64,000 nt of DNA from Canna indica (taxonomy: Eukaryota; Streptophyta; Magnoliopsida; Zingiberales; Cannaceae): contig CP136898.1 in NCBI GenBank assembly GCA_034359265.1, positions 54,983,501-55,047,500 of the forward strand, given 5' to 3'. Shown piece by piece: positions 46,901 through 60,322 of this stretch (position 1 is the stretch's first letter; every line of letters starts with the position of its first letter). The notes beneath the pieces are model-generated. The model had not been told where the DNA came from and ran no database searches. It saw nothing but the letters and a program-made list of their open reading frames with translations. Both the position numbers and the translations under genes were made by a program.

Positions 46901-49900
46901 CAAGATCCGAGCTTGCAGAACCAAGTTCCCAACTATCGGAACCGAGTTCCCAATTTACGGAACCGAGTTCCTAACTTTTGGAACCGAGTTCTCATCTTTC
47001 GGAACCGAGTTCCCAACTTTCATAACAAAGTTCCTAATTTTTGGAACCTAGTTTCCAAATGTCGGAAACAAGTTCCCGACTTTCGTAACCAAGTTCTCTA
47101 CGTTCGGAACCTTGTTCCCAACATTCGGGACCAAGTTCCCAACTTTCAAAAGCAAGTTTCCAACTTTCAGAACCAAGTTCCCAACTTTTGGAACCATATT
47201 TCGATCTTTTTGATCCAAATTCCTAACTTCTCGAACAAAGTTTCTAACTTTAGCAACCAAGTTTTCATCTTTCGGAACCAAGATCCGAACTTTGGGAACC
47301 AAGTTCCTAACTTTCGAGACAAAGTTCCCAACTTTCAGAAAGAAGTTCCCAACTTTCGGCACCAAAGTCCCAACTTTCGGAACCAAGTTTCAAACTTTCT
47401 GGGAAATCATGTTTCGATCTTTCCAAATAAAATTCCCAATTTCCGAACAACGTTTCCAACTTTCAGAATCAAGTTCCCATCAAGTTATCAACTTTCTGAA
47501 CCAAGTTTTCAACTTTCGAAACCAAGTTCCCAACTTTCAGAACCAAATTTCGAACTTTTGGAAGCAAGTTCCCAACTTTCGGAAGCAAGTTCCCAACTTT
47601 TGGAACAAAGTTTCTAACTTTAGCAACCAAGATCCAAACTTTCGAAAATAGGATCCCAAGTTTCCAAATCAAGTTCCGAACTTTCGGAACCAAGTTCCCT
47701 ACTTTCATAACCAAGTTTCGAGTTTTTGGAACCAAGTTCCCAACATTCGAAATCAAGTTCCCAACTTCCGGAACCAAGTTCCCAACTTTTAGGACCAAGT
47801 TTCGGGTTTTCGAAACCATGTTCCCAACTTTGGGAACCAAGTTTCCAACTTTCGAAACCAAGTTCCTAACTTTCGGAACAAATTTCCGAATTTTCCGAAC
47901 CAGGTTCCAACTTTTAGAACTAAGTTCCGAACATTTGGAAGCAAAATCTCAACTTTCGAAAGCAAGTTCCAAACTTTACGAACCGAGTTCCCGACTTTCG
48001 TAACCGAGTTCCCAACTTTCGAAATCGAGTTCCCAATTTTCAGAACCGAGTTGCCCACTTTCGGAACAAAGTTCCCTTCTTTCGAAACCAAGTTCCCAAC
48101 TTTCCGAACCAGTTTCCCAACTTTCAAAACCATGTTTCGGACTTTCAGAACCAAATTCCCAACTTTCAGAACAAAGTTTTCACCTTTCGCAACCAAGTTC
48201 CCATCTTTCGAAACCAATACCCGAATTTTTGGACCAAGATCCTAGGTTGCGGAACTAAGTTCCCAACTATCGGAATCGAGTTTCCAACTTTCAGACCGGA
48301 ATTCCCAACTTTCAGAACCTTGTTCCCAACTTTCGGAACCAAGCTCCCAACTTTCGGAACCAAGAAACAAACTTTCGTAACCAAGTTGCCAATTTTCGGA
48401 ACCAAGTTTTCTACTTTCGGAACAAAGTTTCTCACTTTCGGAACCAAGCTCCCAACTTTCAGAACCAAATTTCGAACTTTCGAAACCAAGTTCTCAAATT
48501 TTGGAACCAAGTTTCCAACTTTTCAAACCAAGTTGCCAAATATCTGAATCAAGTTATGAATTTTCTGATCCTAGTTTTCAACTTTCAAAACCAATTTCGG
48601 AACTTTCGGAACCAAAATCCCATCTATCGAAACCAAGTTTCGAACTTTTCGAACCAAGTTCCCAACATTCCAAACCTAGTTCCCAAATTTCATAACCATG
48701 TTCCCAGCTTTCGTAAATAAGTTTTCAACTTTCGGAACCAAGTTTCCAACATTTGGAATCAAGTTTCACACTTTCAGATCCATGTTTCGATGGTTTCGAA
48801 ACAAATTCCCAACTTTCAGAACATAGTTTCCACCTTTCAGAACAAAGTCTCCACCTTTCAAAACAAAGTTACCACCTTTCAAAACCAAGTTTCTATCTTT
48901 CGGAACTAATACCGGAACTTTCGGACCAAGATCCGAGCTTGCAGAACCAAGTTCCCAACTATCGGAACCGAGTTCCCAATTTACGGAACCGAGTTCCTAA
49001 CTTTTAGAATCGAGTTCTCATCTTTCGGAACCGAGTTCCCAACTTTCATAACAAAGTTCCTAATTTTTGGAACCAAGTTTCCAAATGTCGGAAACAAGTT
49101 CCCGACTTTCGTAACCAAGTTCTCTACGTTCGGAACCTTGTTCCCAACATTCGGGACCAAGTTCCCAACTTTCAAAACCAAGTTTCCAACTTTCAGAACC
49201 AAGTTCCCAACTTTTGGAACCATATTTCGATCTTTTTGATCCAAATTCCTAACTTCTCGAACAAAGTTTCTAACTTTAGCAACCAAGTTATCATCTTTCG
49301 GAACCAAGATCCGAACTTTGGGAACCAAGTTCCTAACTTTCGGGACAAAGTTCCCAACTTTCAGAAAGAAGTTCCCAACTTTCGGCACCAAAGTCCCAAC
49401 TTTCGGAACCAAGTTTCAAACTTTCGGAACCAAGTTTCAAACTTTCTGGGAAATCATGTTTCGATCTTTCCAAATAAAATTCCCAATTTTCGAACAACGT
49501 TTCCAACTTTCAGAATCAAGTTCCCATCAAGTTATCAACTTTCTGAACCAAGTTTTCAACTTTCGAAACCAAGTTCCCAACTTTCAGAACCAAATTTCGA
49601 ACTTTTGGAACCAAGTTCCCAACTTTTGGAACCAAGTTCCCAACTTTTGGAACAAAGTTTCTAACTTTAGCAACCAAGATCCAAACTTTCGAAAATAGGA
49701 TCCCAAGTTTCCAAATCAAGTTCCGAACTTTCGGAACCAAGTTCCCTACTTTCATAACCAAGTTTCGAGTTTTTGGAACCAAGTTCCCAACTTTCAAAAT
49801 CAAGTTCCCAACTTCCGGAACCAAGTTCCCAACTTTTAGGACCAAGTTTCGAGTTTTCGAAACCATGTTCCCAACTTTGGGAACCAAGTTTCCAACTTTC

Positions 49901-50097
49901 GAAACCAAGTTCCTAACTTTCGGAACAAATTTCCGAATTTTCCGAACCAGGTTCCAACTTTTAGAACTAAGTTCCGAACATTTGGAAGCAAAATCTCAAC
50001 TTTCGAAAGCAAGTTCCGAACTTTACGAACCGAGTTCCCAACTTTCGTAACCGAGTTCCCAACTTTCTAAATCGAGTTCCCAATTTTCAGAACCGAG
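43939..50097. repeat. Three zone D HOR units (2065, 2047, 2047 bp)
   Basis: Units 43939-46003, 46004-48050 and 48051-50097. From 47400 onward some units carry a 3-base insertion in CTTTCTGGGAAATCATG (47400, 49447) that is missing in the unit at 45355; it marks HOR subtypes. Confidence 0.9.
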
Positions 50098-53000
50098 TTG
50101 CCCACTTTCGGAACAAAGTTCCCTACTTTCGAAACCAAGTTCCCAACTTTCCGAACCAGTTTCCCAACTTTCAAAACCATGTTTCGGACTTTCAGAACCA
50201 AATTTCCAACTTTCAGAACAAAGTTTCCACCTTTCGCAACCAAGTTCCCATCTTTCGAAACCAATACCCGAACTTTCGGACCAAGATCCTAGGTTGCGGA
50301 ACTAAGTTCCCAACTATCGGAATCGAGTTTCCAACTTTCAGACCGGAATTCCCAACTTTCAGAACCTTGTTCCCAACTTTCGGAACCAAGTTTCCAACTT
50401 TCGGAACCAAGCTCCCAACTTTCGGAACCAAGAAACAAACTTTCGTAACCAAGTTTCCAATTTTCGGAACAAAGTTTTCTACTTTCGAAACAAAGTTTCC
50501 AACTTTCGGAACCAAGCTCCCAACTTTCAGAACCAAATTTCGAATTTTCGAAACCAAGTTCTCAAATTTTGGAACCAAGTTTCCAACTTTTCAAACCAAG
50601 TTGCCAAATATCTGAATCAAGTTATGAATTTTCTGATCCTAGTTTTCAACTTTCAAAACCAATTTCGGAACGTTCGGAACCAAAATCCCATCTATCGAAA
50701 CCAAGTTTCGAACTTTTCGAACCAAGTTCCCAACATTCCAAACCTAGTTCCCAAATTTCATAACCATGTTCCCAGCTTTCGGAAATAAGTTTTCAACTTT
50801 CGGAACCAAGTTTCCAACATTTGGAATCAAGTTTCACTCTTTCAGATCCATGTTTCGATGGTTTCGAAACAAATTCCCAACTTTCAGAACATAGTTTCCA
50901 CCTTTTAGAACAAAGTCTCCACCTTTCAAAACAAAGTTACCACCTTTCAAAACCAAGTTTCTATCTTTCGGAACCAATACCGGAATTTCCGGACCAAGAT
51001 CCGAGCTTGCAGAACCAAGTTCCCAACTATCGGAACCGAGTTCCCAATTTACGGAACCGAGTTCCTAACTTTTGGAACCGATTTCTCATGTTTCGGAACC
51101 GAGTTCCCAACTTTCATAACAAAGTTCCTAATTTTTGGAACCAAGTTTCCAAATGTCGGAAACAAGTTCCCGACTTTCGTAACCAAGTTCTCTACGTTCG
51201 GAACCTTGTTCCCAACATTCGGGACCAAGTTCCCAACTTTCAAAACCAAGTTCCCAACTTTCAGAACCAAGTTCCCAACTTTTGGAACCATATTTCGATC
51301 TTTTTGATCCAAATTCCTAACTTCTCGAACAAAGTTTCTAACTTTAGCAACCAAGTTCTCATCTTTCGGAACCAAGATCCGAACTTTGGGAACCAAGTTC
51401 CTAACTTTCGGGACAAAGTTCCCAATTTTCAGAAAGAAGTTCCCAACTTTCGGCACCAAAGTCCCAACTTTCGGAACCAAGTTTCAAACTTTCTGGGAAA
51501 TCATGTTTCGATCTTTCCGAATAAAATTCCCAATTTCCGAACAACGTTTCCAACTTTCAGAATCAAGTTCCCATCAAGTTATCAACTTTCTGAACCAAGT
51601 TTTCAACTTTAGAAACCAAGTTCCCAACTTTCAGAACCAAATTTCGAACTTTTGGAACCAAGTTCCCAACTTTCGGAACCAAGTTCCCAACTTTTGGAAC
51701 AAAGTTTCTAACTTTAGCAACCAAGATCCAAACTTTCGAAAATAGGATCCCAAGTTTCCAAATCAAGTTCCGAACTTTCGGAACCAAGTTCCCTACTTTC
51801 ATAACCAAGTTTCGAGTTTTTGGAACCAAGTTCCCAACTTTCGAAATCAAGTTCCCAACTTCCGGAACCAAGTTCCCAACTTTTAGAACCAAGTTTCGAG
51901 TTTTCGAAACCATGTTCCCAACTTTGGGAACCAAGTTTCCAACTTTCGAAACCAAGTTCCTAACTTTCGGAACAAATTTCCGAATTTTCCGAACCAGGTT
52001 CCAACTTTTAGAACTAAGTTCCGAACATTTGGAAGCAAAATCTCAACTTTCGAAAGCAAGTTCCGAACTTTACGAACCGAGTTCCCAACTTTCGTAACCG
52101 AGTTCCCAACTTTCGAAATCAAGTTCCCAATTTTCAGAACCGAGTTGCCCACTTTCGGAACAAAGTTCCCTTCTTTCCAAACCAAGTTCCCAACTTTCCG
52201 AACCAGTTTCCCAACTTTCAAAACCATGTTTCGGACTTTCAGAACCAAATTCCCAACTTTCAGAACAAAGTTTTCACCTTTCGCAACCAAGTTCCCATCT
52301 TTCAAAACCAATACCCGAACTTTCGGACCAAGATCCTAGGTTGCGGAACTAAGTTCCCAACTATCGGAATCGAGTTTCCAACTTTCAGACCGGAATTCCC
52401 AACTTTCAGAACCTTGTTCCCAACTTTCGGAACCAAGTTTCCAACTTTCGGAACCAAGAAACAAACTTTCGTAACCAAGTTGCCAATTTTCGGAACCAAG
52501 TTTTCTACTTTCGGAACAAAGTTTCTAACTTTCGGAACCAAGCTCCCAACTTTCAGAACCAAATTTCGAACTTTCGAAACCAAGTTCTCAAATTTTGGAA
52601 CCAAGTTTCCAACTTTTCAAACCAAGTTGCCAAATATCTGAATCAAGTTATGAATTTTCTGATCCTAGTTTTCAACTTTCAAAACCAATTTCGGAACTTT
52701 CGGAACCAAAATCCCATCTATCGAAACCAAGTTTCGAACTTTTCGAACCAAGTTCCCAACATTCCAAACCTAGTTCCCAAATTTCATAACCATGTTCCCA
52801 GCTTTCGGAAATAAGTTTTCAACTTTCGGAACCAAGTTTCCAACATTTGGAATCAAGTTTCACACTTTCAGATCCATGTTTCGATGGTTTCGAAACAAAT
52901 TCCCAACTTTCAGAACATAGATTCCACCTTTCAGAACAAAGTTACCACCTTTCAAAACCAAGTTTCTATCTTTCGGAACCAATACCGGAACTTCTGGACC

Positions 53001-56000
53001 AAGATCTGAGCTTGCAGAACCAAGTTCCCAATTTACGAAACCGAGTTCCTAACTTTTGGAACCGAGTTCTCATCTTTCGGAACCGTGTTCCCAACTTTCA
53101 TAACAAAGTTCCTAATTTTTGGAACCAAGTTTCCAAATGTCGGAAACAAGTTCCCGACTTTCGTATCAAGTTCTCTACGTTCGGAACCTTGTTTCCAACA
53201 TTCGGGACCAAGTTCCCAACTTTCAAAACCAAGTTTCCAACTTTCAGAACCAAGTTCCCAACTTTTGGAACCATATTTCGATCTTTTTGATCCAAATTCC
53301 TAACTTCTCGAAATAGTTTCTAACTTTAGCAACCAAGTTCTCATCTTTCGGAACCAAGATCCGAACTTTGGGAACCAAGTTCCTAACTTTCGGGACAAAG
53401 TTCCCAACTTTCAGAAAGAAGTTCCCAACTTTCGGCACCAAAGTCCCAACTTTCGGAACCAAGTTTCAAACTTTCGGAACCAAGTTTCAAACTTTCGAAA
53501 TCATGTTTCGATCTTTCCAAATAAAATTCCCAATTTCCGAACAACGTTTCCAACTTTATGAATCAAGTTCCCATCAAGTTATCAACTTTCTGAACCAAGT
53601 TTTCAACTTTCGAAACCAAGTTCCCAACTTTCAGAACCAAATTTCAAACTTTTGGAACCAAGTTCCCAACTTTCGGAACCAAGTTCCCAACTTTCGGAAC
53701 CAAGTTCCCAACTTTTGGAACAAAGTTTCTAACTTTAGCAACCAAGATCCAAACTTTCGAAAATAGGATCCCAAGTTTCCAAATCAAGTTCCGAACTTTC
53801 GGAACCAAGTTCCCTACTTTCATAACCAAGTTTCGAGTTTTTGGAACCAAGTTCCCAACTTTCGAAATCAAGTTCCCAACTTCCGGAACCAAGTTCCCAA
53901 CTTTTAGGACCAAGTTTCGAGTTTTCGAAACCATGTTCCCAACTTTGGGAACCAAGTTTCCAACTTTCGAAACCAAGTTCCTAACTTTCGGAACAAATTT
54001 CCGAATTTTCCGAACCAGGTTCCAACTTTTAGAACTAAGTTCCGAACATTTGGAAGCAAAATCTCAACTTTCGAAAGCAAGTTCCGAACTTTACGAACCG
54101 AGTTCCCAACTTTCGTAACCGAGTTCCCAACTTTCTAAATCGAGTTCCCAATTTTCAGAACCGAGTTGCCCACATTCGGAACAAAGTTCCCTACTTTCGA
54201 AACCAAGTTCCCAACTTTCCGAACCAGTTTCCCAACTTTCAAAACCATGTTTCGGACTTTCAGAACCAAATTCCCAACTTTCAGAACAAAGTTTCCACCT
54301 TTCGCAACCAAGTTCCCATCTTTCGAAACCAATACCCGAACTTTCGGACCAAGATCCTAGGTTGCGGAACTAAGTTCCCAACTATCGGAATCGAGTTTCC
54401 AACTTTCAGACCAGAATTCCCAACTTTCAGAACCTTGTTCCCAACATTCGGAACCAAGTTTCCAACTTTCGGAACCAAGCTCCCAACTTTCGGAACCAAG
54501 AAACAAACTTTCGTAACCAAGTTGCCAATTTTCGGAACCAAGTTTTCTACTTTCGGAACAAAGTTTTCTACTTTCGGAACAAAGTTTCCAACTTTCGGAA
54601 CCAAGCTCCCAACTTTCAGAACCAAATTTCGAACTTTCGAAACCAAGTTCTCAAATTTTGGAACCAAGTTTCCAACTTTTCAAACCAAGTGGCCGAATAT
54701 CTGAATCAAGTTATGAATTTTCTGATCCTAGTTCTCAACTTTCAAAACCAATTTCGGAACTTTCGGAACCAAAATCCCATCTATCGAAACCAAGTTTCGA
54801 ACTTTTCGAACCAAGTTCCCAACATTCCAAACCTAGTTCCCAAATTTCATAACCATGTTCCCAGCTTTCGGAAATAAGATTTCAACTTTCGGAACCAAGT
54901 TTCCAACATTTGGAATCAAGTTTCACACTTTCAGATCCATGTTTCGATGGTTTCGAAACAAATTCCCAACTTTCAGAACATAGTTTCCACCTTTTAGAAC
55001 AAAGTCTCCACCTTTCAAAACAAAGTTACCACCTTTCAAAACCAAGTTTCTATCTTTCGGAACCAATACCGGAATTTCCGGACCAAGATCCGAGCTTGCA
55101 GAACCAAGTTCCCAACTATCGGAACCGAGTTCCCAATTTACGGAACCGAGTTCCTAACTTTTGGAACCGATTTCTCATGTTTCGGAACCGAGTTCCCAAC
55201 TTTCATAACAAAGTTCCTAATTTTTGGAACCAAGTTTCCAAATGTCGGAAACAAGTTCCCGACTTTCGTAACCAAGTTCTCTACGTTCGGAACCTTGTTC
55301 CCAACATTCGGGACCAAGTTCCCAACTTTCAAAACCAAGTTCCCAACTTTCAGAACCAAGTTCCCAACTTTTGGAACCATATTTCGATCTTTTTGATCCA
55401 AATTCCTAACTTCTCGAACAAAGTTTCTAACTTTAGCAACCAAGTTCTCATCTTTCGGAACCAAGATCCGAACTTTGGGAACAGAGTCCCTAACTTTCGG
55501 GACAAAGTTCCCAACTTTCAGAAAGAAGTTACCAACTTTCGGCACCAAAGTCCCAACTTTCGGAACCTAGTTTCAAACTTTCTGGGAAATCATGTTTCGA
55601 TCTTTCCGAATAAAATTCCCAATTTCCGAACAACGTTTCCAACTTTCAGAATCAAGTTCCCATCAAGTTATCAACTTTCTGAACCAAGTTTTCAACTTTA
55701 GAAACCAAGTTCCCAACTTTCAGAACCAAATTTCGAACTTTTGGAACCAAGTTCCCAACTTTCGGAACCAAGTTCCCAACTTTTGGAACAAAGTTTCTAA
55801 CTTTAGCAACCAAGATCCAAACTTTCGAAAATAGGATCCCAAGTTTCCAAATCAAGTTCCGAACTTTCGGAACCAAGTTCCCTACTTTCATAACCAAGTT
55901 TCGAGTTTTTGGAACCAAGTTCCCAACTTTCGAAATCAAGTTCCCAACTTCCGGAACCAAGTTCCCAACTTTTAGAACCAAGTTTCGAGTTTTCGAAACC

Positions 56001-59000
56001 ATGTTCCCAACTTTGGGAACCAAGTTTCCAACTTTCGAAACCAAGTTCCTAACTTTCGGAACAAATTTCCGAATTTTCCGAACCAGGTTCCAACTTTTAG
56101 AACTAAGTTCCGAACATTTGGAAGCAAAATCTCAACTTTCGAAAGCAAGTTCCGAACTTTACGAACCGAGTTCCCAACTTTCGTAACCGAGTTCCCAACT
56201 TTCGAAATCAAGTTCCCAATTTTCAGAACCGAGTTGCCCACTTTCGGAACAAAGTTCCCTTCTTTCCAAACCAAGTTCCCAACTTTCCGAACCAGTTTCC
56301 CAACTTTCAAAACCATGTTTCGGACTTTCAGAACCAAATTCCCAACTTTCAGAACAAAGTTTTCACCTTTCGCAACCAAGTTCCCATCTTTCAAAACCAA
56401 TACCCGAACTTTCGGACCAAGATCCTAGGTTGCGGAACTAAGTTCCCAACTATCGGAATCGAGTTTCCAACTTTCAGACCGGAATTCCCAACTTTCAGAA
56501 CCTTGTTCCCAACTTTCGGAACCAAGTTTCCAACTTTCGGAACCAAGAAACAAACTTTCGTAACCAAGTTGCCAATTTTCGGAACCAAGTTTTCTACTTT
56601 CGGAACAAAGTTTCTAACTTTCGGAACCAAGCTCCCAACTTTCAGAACCAAATTTCGAACTTTCGAAACCAAGTTCTCAAATTTTGGAACCAAGTTTCCA
56701 ACTTTTCAAACCAAGTTGCCAAATATCTGAATCAAGTTATGAATTTTCTGATCCTAGTTTTCAACTTTCAAAACCAATTTCGGAACTTTCGGAACCAAAA
56801 TCCCATCTATCGAAACCAAGTTTCGAACTTTTCGAACCAAGTTCCCAACATTCCAAACCTAGTTCCCAAATTTCATAACCATGTTCCCAGCTTTCGGAAA
56901 TAAGTTTTCAACTTTCGGAACCAAGTTTCCAACATTTGGAATCAAGTTTCACACTTTCAGATCCATGTTTCGATGGTTTCGAAACAAATTCCCAACTTTC
57001 AGAACATAGATTCCACCTTTCAGAACAAAGTTACCACCTTTCAAAACCAAGTTTCTATCTTTCGGAACCAATACCGGAACTTCTGGACCAAGATCCGAGC
57101 TTGCAGAACCAAGTTCCCAATTTACGAAACCGAGTTCCTAACTTTTGGAACCGAGTTCTCATCTTTCGGAACCGTGTTCCCAACTTTCATAACAAAGTTC
57201 CTAATTTTTGGAACCAAGTTTCCAAATGTCGGAAACAAGTTCCCGACTTTCGTATCAAGTTCTCTACGTTCGGAACCTTGTTTCCAACATTCGGGACCAA
57301 GTTCCCAACTTTCAAAACCAAGTTTCCAACTTTCAGAACCAAGTTCCCAACTTTTGGAACCATATTTCGATCTTTTTGATCCAAATTCCTAACTTCTCGA
57401 AATAGTTTCTAACTTTAGCAACCAAGTTCTCATCTTTCGGAACCAAGATCCGAACTTTGGGAACCAAGTTCCTAACTTTCGGGACAAAGTTCCCAACTTT
57501 CAGAAAGAAGTTCCCAACTTTCGGCACCAAAGTCCCAACTTTCGGAACCAAGTTTCAAACTTTCGGAACCAAGTTTCAAACTTTCGAAATCATGTTTCGA
57601 TCTTTCCAAATAAAATTCCCAATTTCCGAACAACGTTTCCAACTTTATGAATCAAGTTCCCATCAAGTTATCAACTTTCTGAACCAAGTTTTCAACTTTC
57701 GAAACCAAGTTCCCAACTTTCAGAACCAAATTTCAAACTTTTGGAACCAAGTTCCCAACTTTCGGAACCAAGTTCCCAACTTTCGGAACCAAGTTCCCAA
57801 CTTTTGGAACAAAGTTTCTAACTTTAGCAACCAAGATCCAAACTTTCGAAAATAGGATCCCAAGTTTCCAAATCAAGTTCCGAACTTTCGGAACCAAGTT
57901 CCCTACTTTCATAACCAAGTTTCGAGTTTTTGGAACCAAGTTCCCAACTTTCGAAATCAAGTTCCCAACTTCCGGAACCAAGTTCCCAACTTTTAGGACC
58001 AAGTTTCGAGTTTTCGAAACCATGTTCCCAACTTTGGGAACCAAGTTTCCAACTTTCGAAACCAAGTTCCTAACTTTCGGAACAAATTTCCGAATTTTCC
58101 GAACCAGGTTCCAACTTTTAGAACTAAGTTCCGAACATTTGGAAGCAAAATCTCAACTTTCGAAAGCAAGTTCCGAACTTTACGAACCGAGTTCCCAACT
58201 TTCGTAACCGAGTTCCCAACTTTCTAAATCGAGTTCCCAATTTTCAGAACCGAGTTGCCCACTTTCGGAACAAAGTTCCCTACTTTCGAAACCAAGTTCC
58301 CAACTTTCCGAACCAGTTTCCCAACTTTCAAAACCATGTTTCGGACTTTCAGAACCAAATTCCCAACTTTCAGAACAAAGTTTCCACCTTTCGCAACCAA
58401 GTTCCCATCTTTCGAAACCAATACCCGAACTTTCGGACCAAGATCCTAGGATGCGGAACTAAGTTCCCAACTATCGGAATCGAGTTTCCAACTTTCAGAC
58501 CAGAATTCCCAACTTTCAGAACCTTGTTCCCAACATTCGGAACCAAGTTTCCAACTTTCGGAACCAAGCTCCCAACTTTCGGAACCAAGAAACAAACTTT
58601 CGTAACCAAGTTGCCAATTTTCGGAACCAAGTTTTCTACTTTCGGAACAAAGTTTTCTACTTTCGGAACAAAGTTTCCAACTTTCGGAACCAAGCTCCCA
58701 ACTTTCAGAACCAAATTTCGAACTTTCGAAACCAAGTTCTCAAATTTTGGAACCAAGTTTCCAACTTTTCAAACCAAGTGGCCAAATATCTGAATCAAGT
58801 TATGAATTTTCTGATCCTAGTTCTCAACTTTCAAAACCAATTTCGGAACTTTCGGAACCAAAATCCCATCTATCGAAACCAAGTTTCGAACTTTTCGAAC
58901 CAAGTTCCCAACATTCCAAACCTAGTTCCCAAATTTCATAACCATGTTCCCAGCTTTCGGAAATAAGATTTCAACTTTCGGAACCAAGTTTCCAACATTT

Positions 59001-60322
59001 GGAATCAAGTTTCACACTTTCAGATCCATGTTTCGATGGTTTCGAAACAAATTCCCAACTTTCAGAACATAGTTTCCACCTTTTAGAACAAAGTCTCCAC
59101 CTTTCAAAACAAAGTTACCACCTTTCAAAACCAAGTTTCTATCTTTCGGAACCAATACCGGAATTTCCGGACCAAGATCCGAGCTTGCAGAACCAAGTTC
59201 CCAACTATCGGAACCGAGTTCCCAATTTACGGAACCGAGTTCCTAACTTTTGGAACCGATTTCTCATGTTTCGGAACCGAGTTCCCAACTTTCATAACAA
59301 AGTTCCTAATTTTTGGAACCAAGTTTCCAAATGTCGGAAACAAGTTCCCGACTTTCGTAACCAAGTTCTCTACGTTCGGAACCTTGTTCCCAACATTCGG
59401 GACCAAGTTCCCAACTTTCAAAACCAAGTTCCCAACTTTCAGAACCAAGTTCCCAACTTTTGGAACCATATTTCGATCTTTTTGATCCAAATTCCTAACT
59501 TCTCGAACAAAGTTTCTAACTTTAGCAACCAAGTTCTCATCTTTCGGAACCAAGATCCGAACTTTGGGAACAGAGTTCCTAACTTTCGGGACAAAGTTCC
59601 CAACTTTCAGAAAGAAGTTACCAACTTTCGGCACCAAAGTCCCAACTTTCGGAACCTAGTTTCAAACTTTCTGGGAAATCATGTTTCGATCTTTCCGAAT
59701 AAAATTCCCAATTTCCGAACAACGTTTCCAACTTTCAGAATCAAGTTCCCATCAAGTTATCAACTTTCTGAACCAAGTTTTCAACTTTAGAAACCAAGTT
59801 CCCAACTTTCAGAACCAAATTTCGAACTTTTGGAACCAAGTTCCCAACTTTCGGAACCAAGTTCCCAACTTTTGGAACAAAGTTTCTAACTTTAGCAACC
59901 AAGATCCAAACTTTCGAAAATAGGATCCCAAGTTTCCAAATCAAGTTCCGAACTTTCGGAACCAAGTTCCCTACTTTCATAACCAAGTTTCGAGTTTTTG
60001 GAACCAAGTTCCCAACTTTCGAAATCAAGTTCCCAACTTCCGGAACCAAGTTCACAACTTTTAGGACCAAGTTTCGAGTTTTCGAAACCATGTTCCCAAC
60101 TTTGGGAACCAAGTTTCCAACTTTCGAAACCAAGTTCCTAACTTTCGGAACAAATTTCCAAATTTTCCGAACCAGGTTCCAACTTTTAGAACTAAGTTCC
60201 GAACATTTGGAAGCAAAATCTCAACTTTCGAAAGCAAGTTCCGAACTTTACGAACCGAGTTCCCAACTTTCGTAACCGAGTTCCCAACTTTCTAAATCGA
60301 GTTCCCAATTTTCAGAACCGAG
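50098..60322. repeat. Five zone D HOR units forming a 4,089-bp dimeric period
   Basis: Units 50098-52144, 52145-54165, 54166-56233, 56234-58254 and 58255-60322. The alternation 2021/2068 gives exactly 4089 between 52145, 56234 and 60323 and between 54166 and 58255. The TGG insertion marker follows the same period (51494, 55583, 59672), as does the distinctive AATAGTTTCTAAC deletion unit (53312 and 57401). Sequence 4089 apart is almost identical by eye over about 50.8-60.3 kb. Confidence 0.92.
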
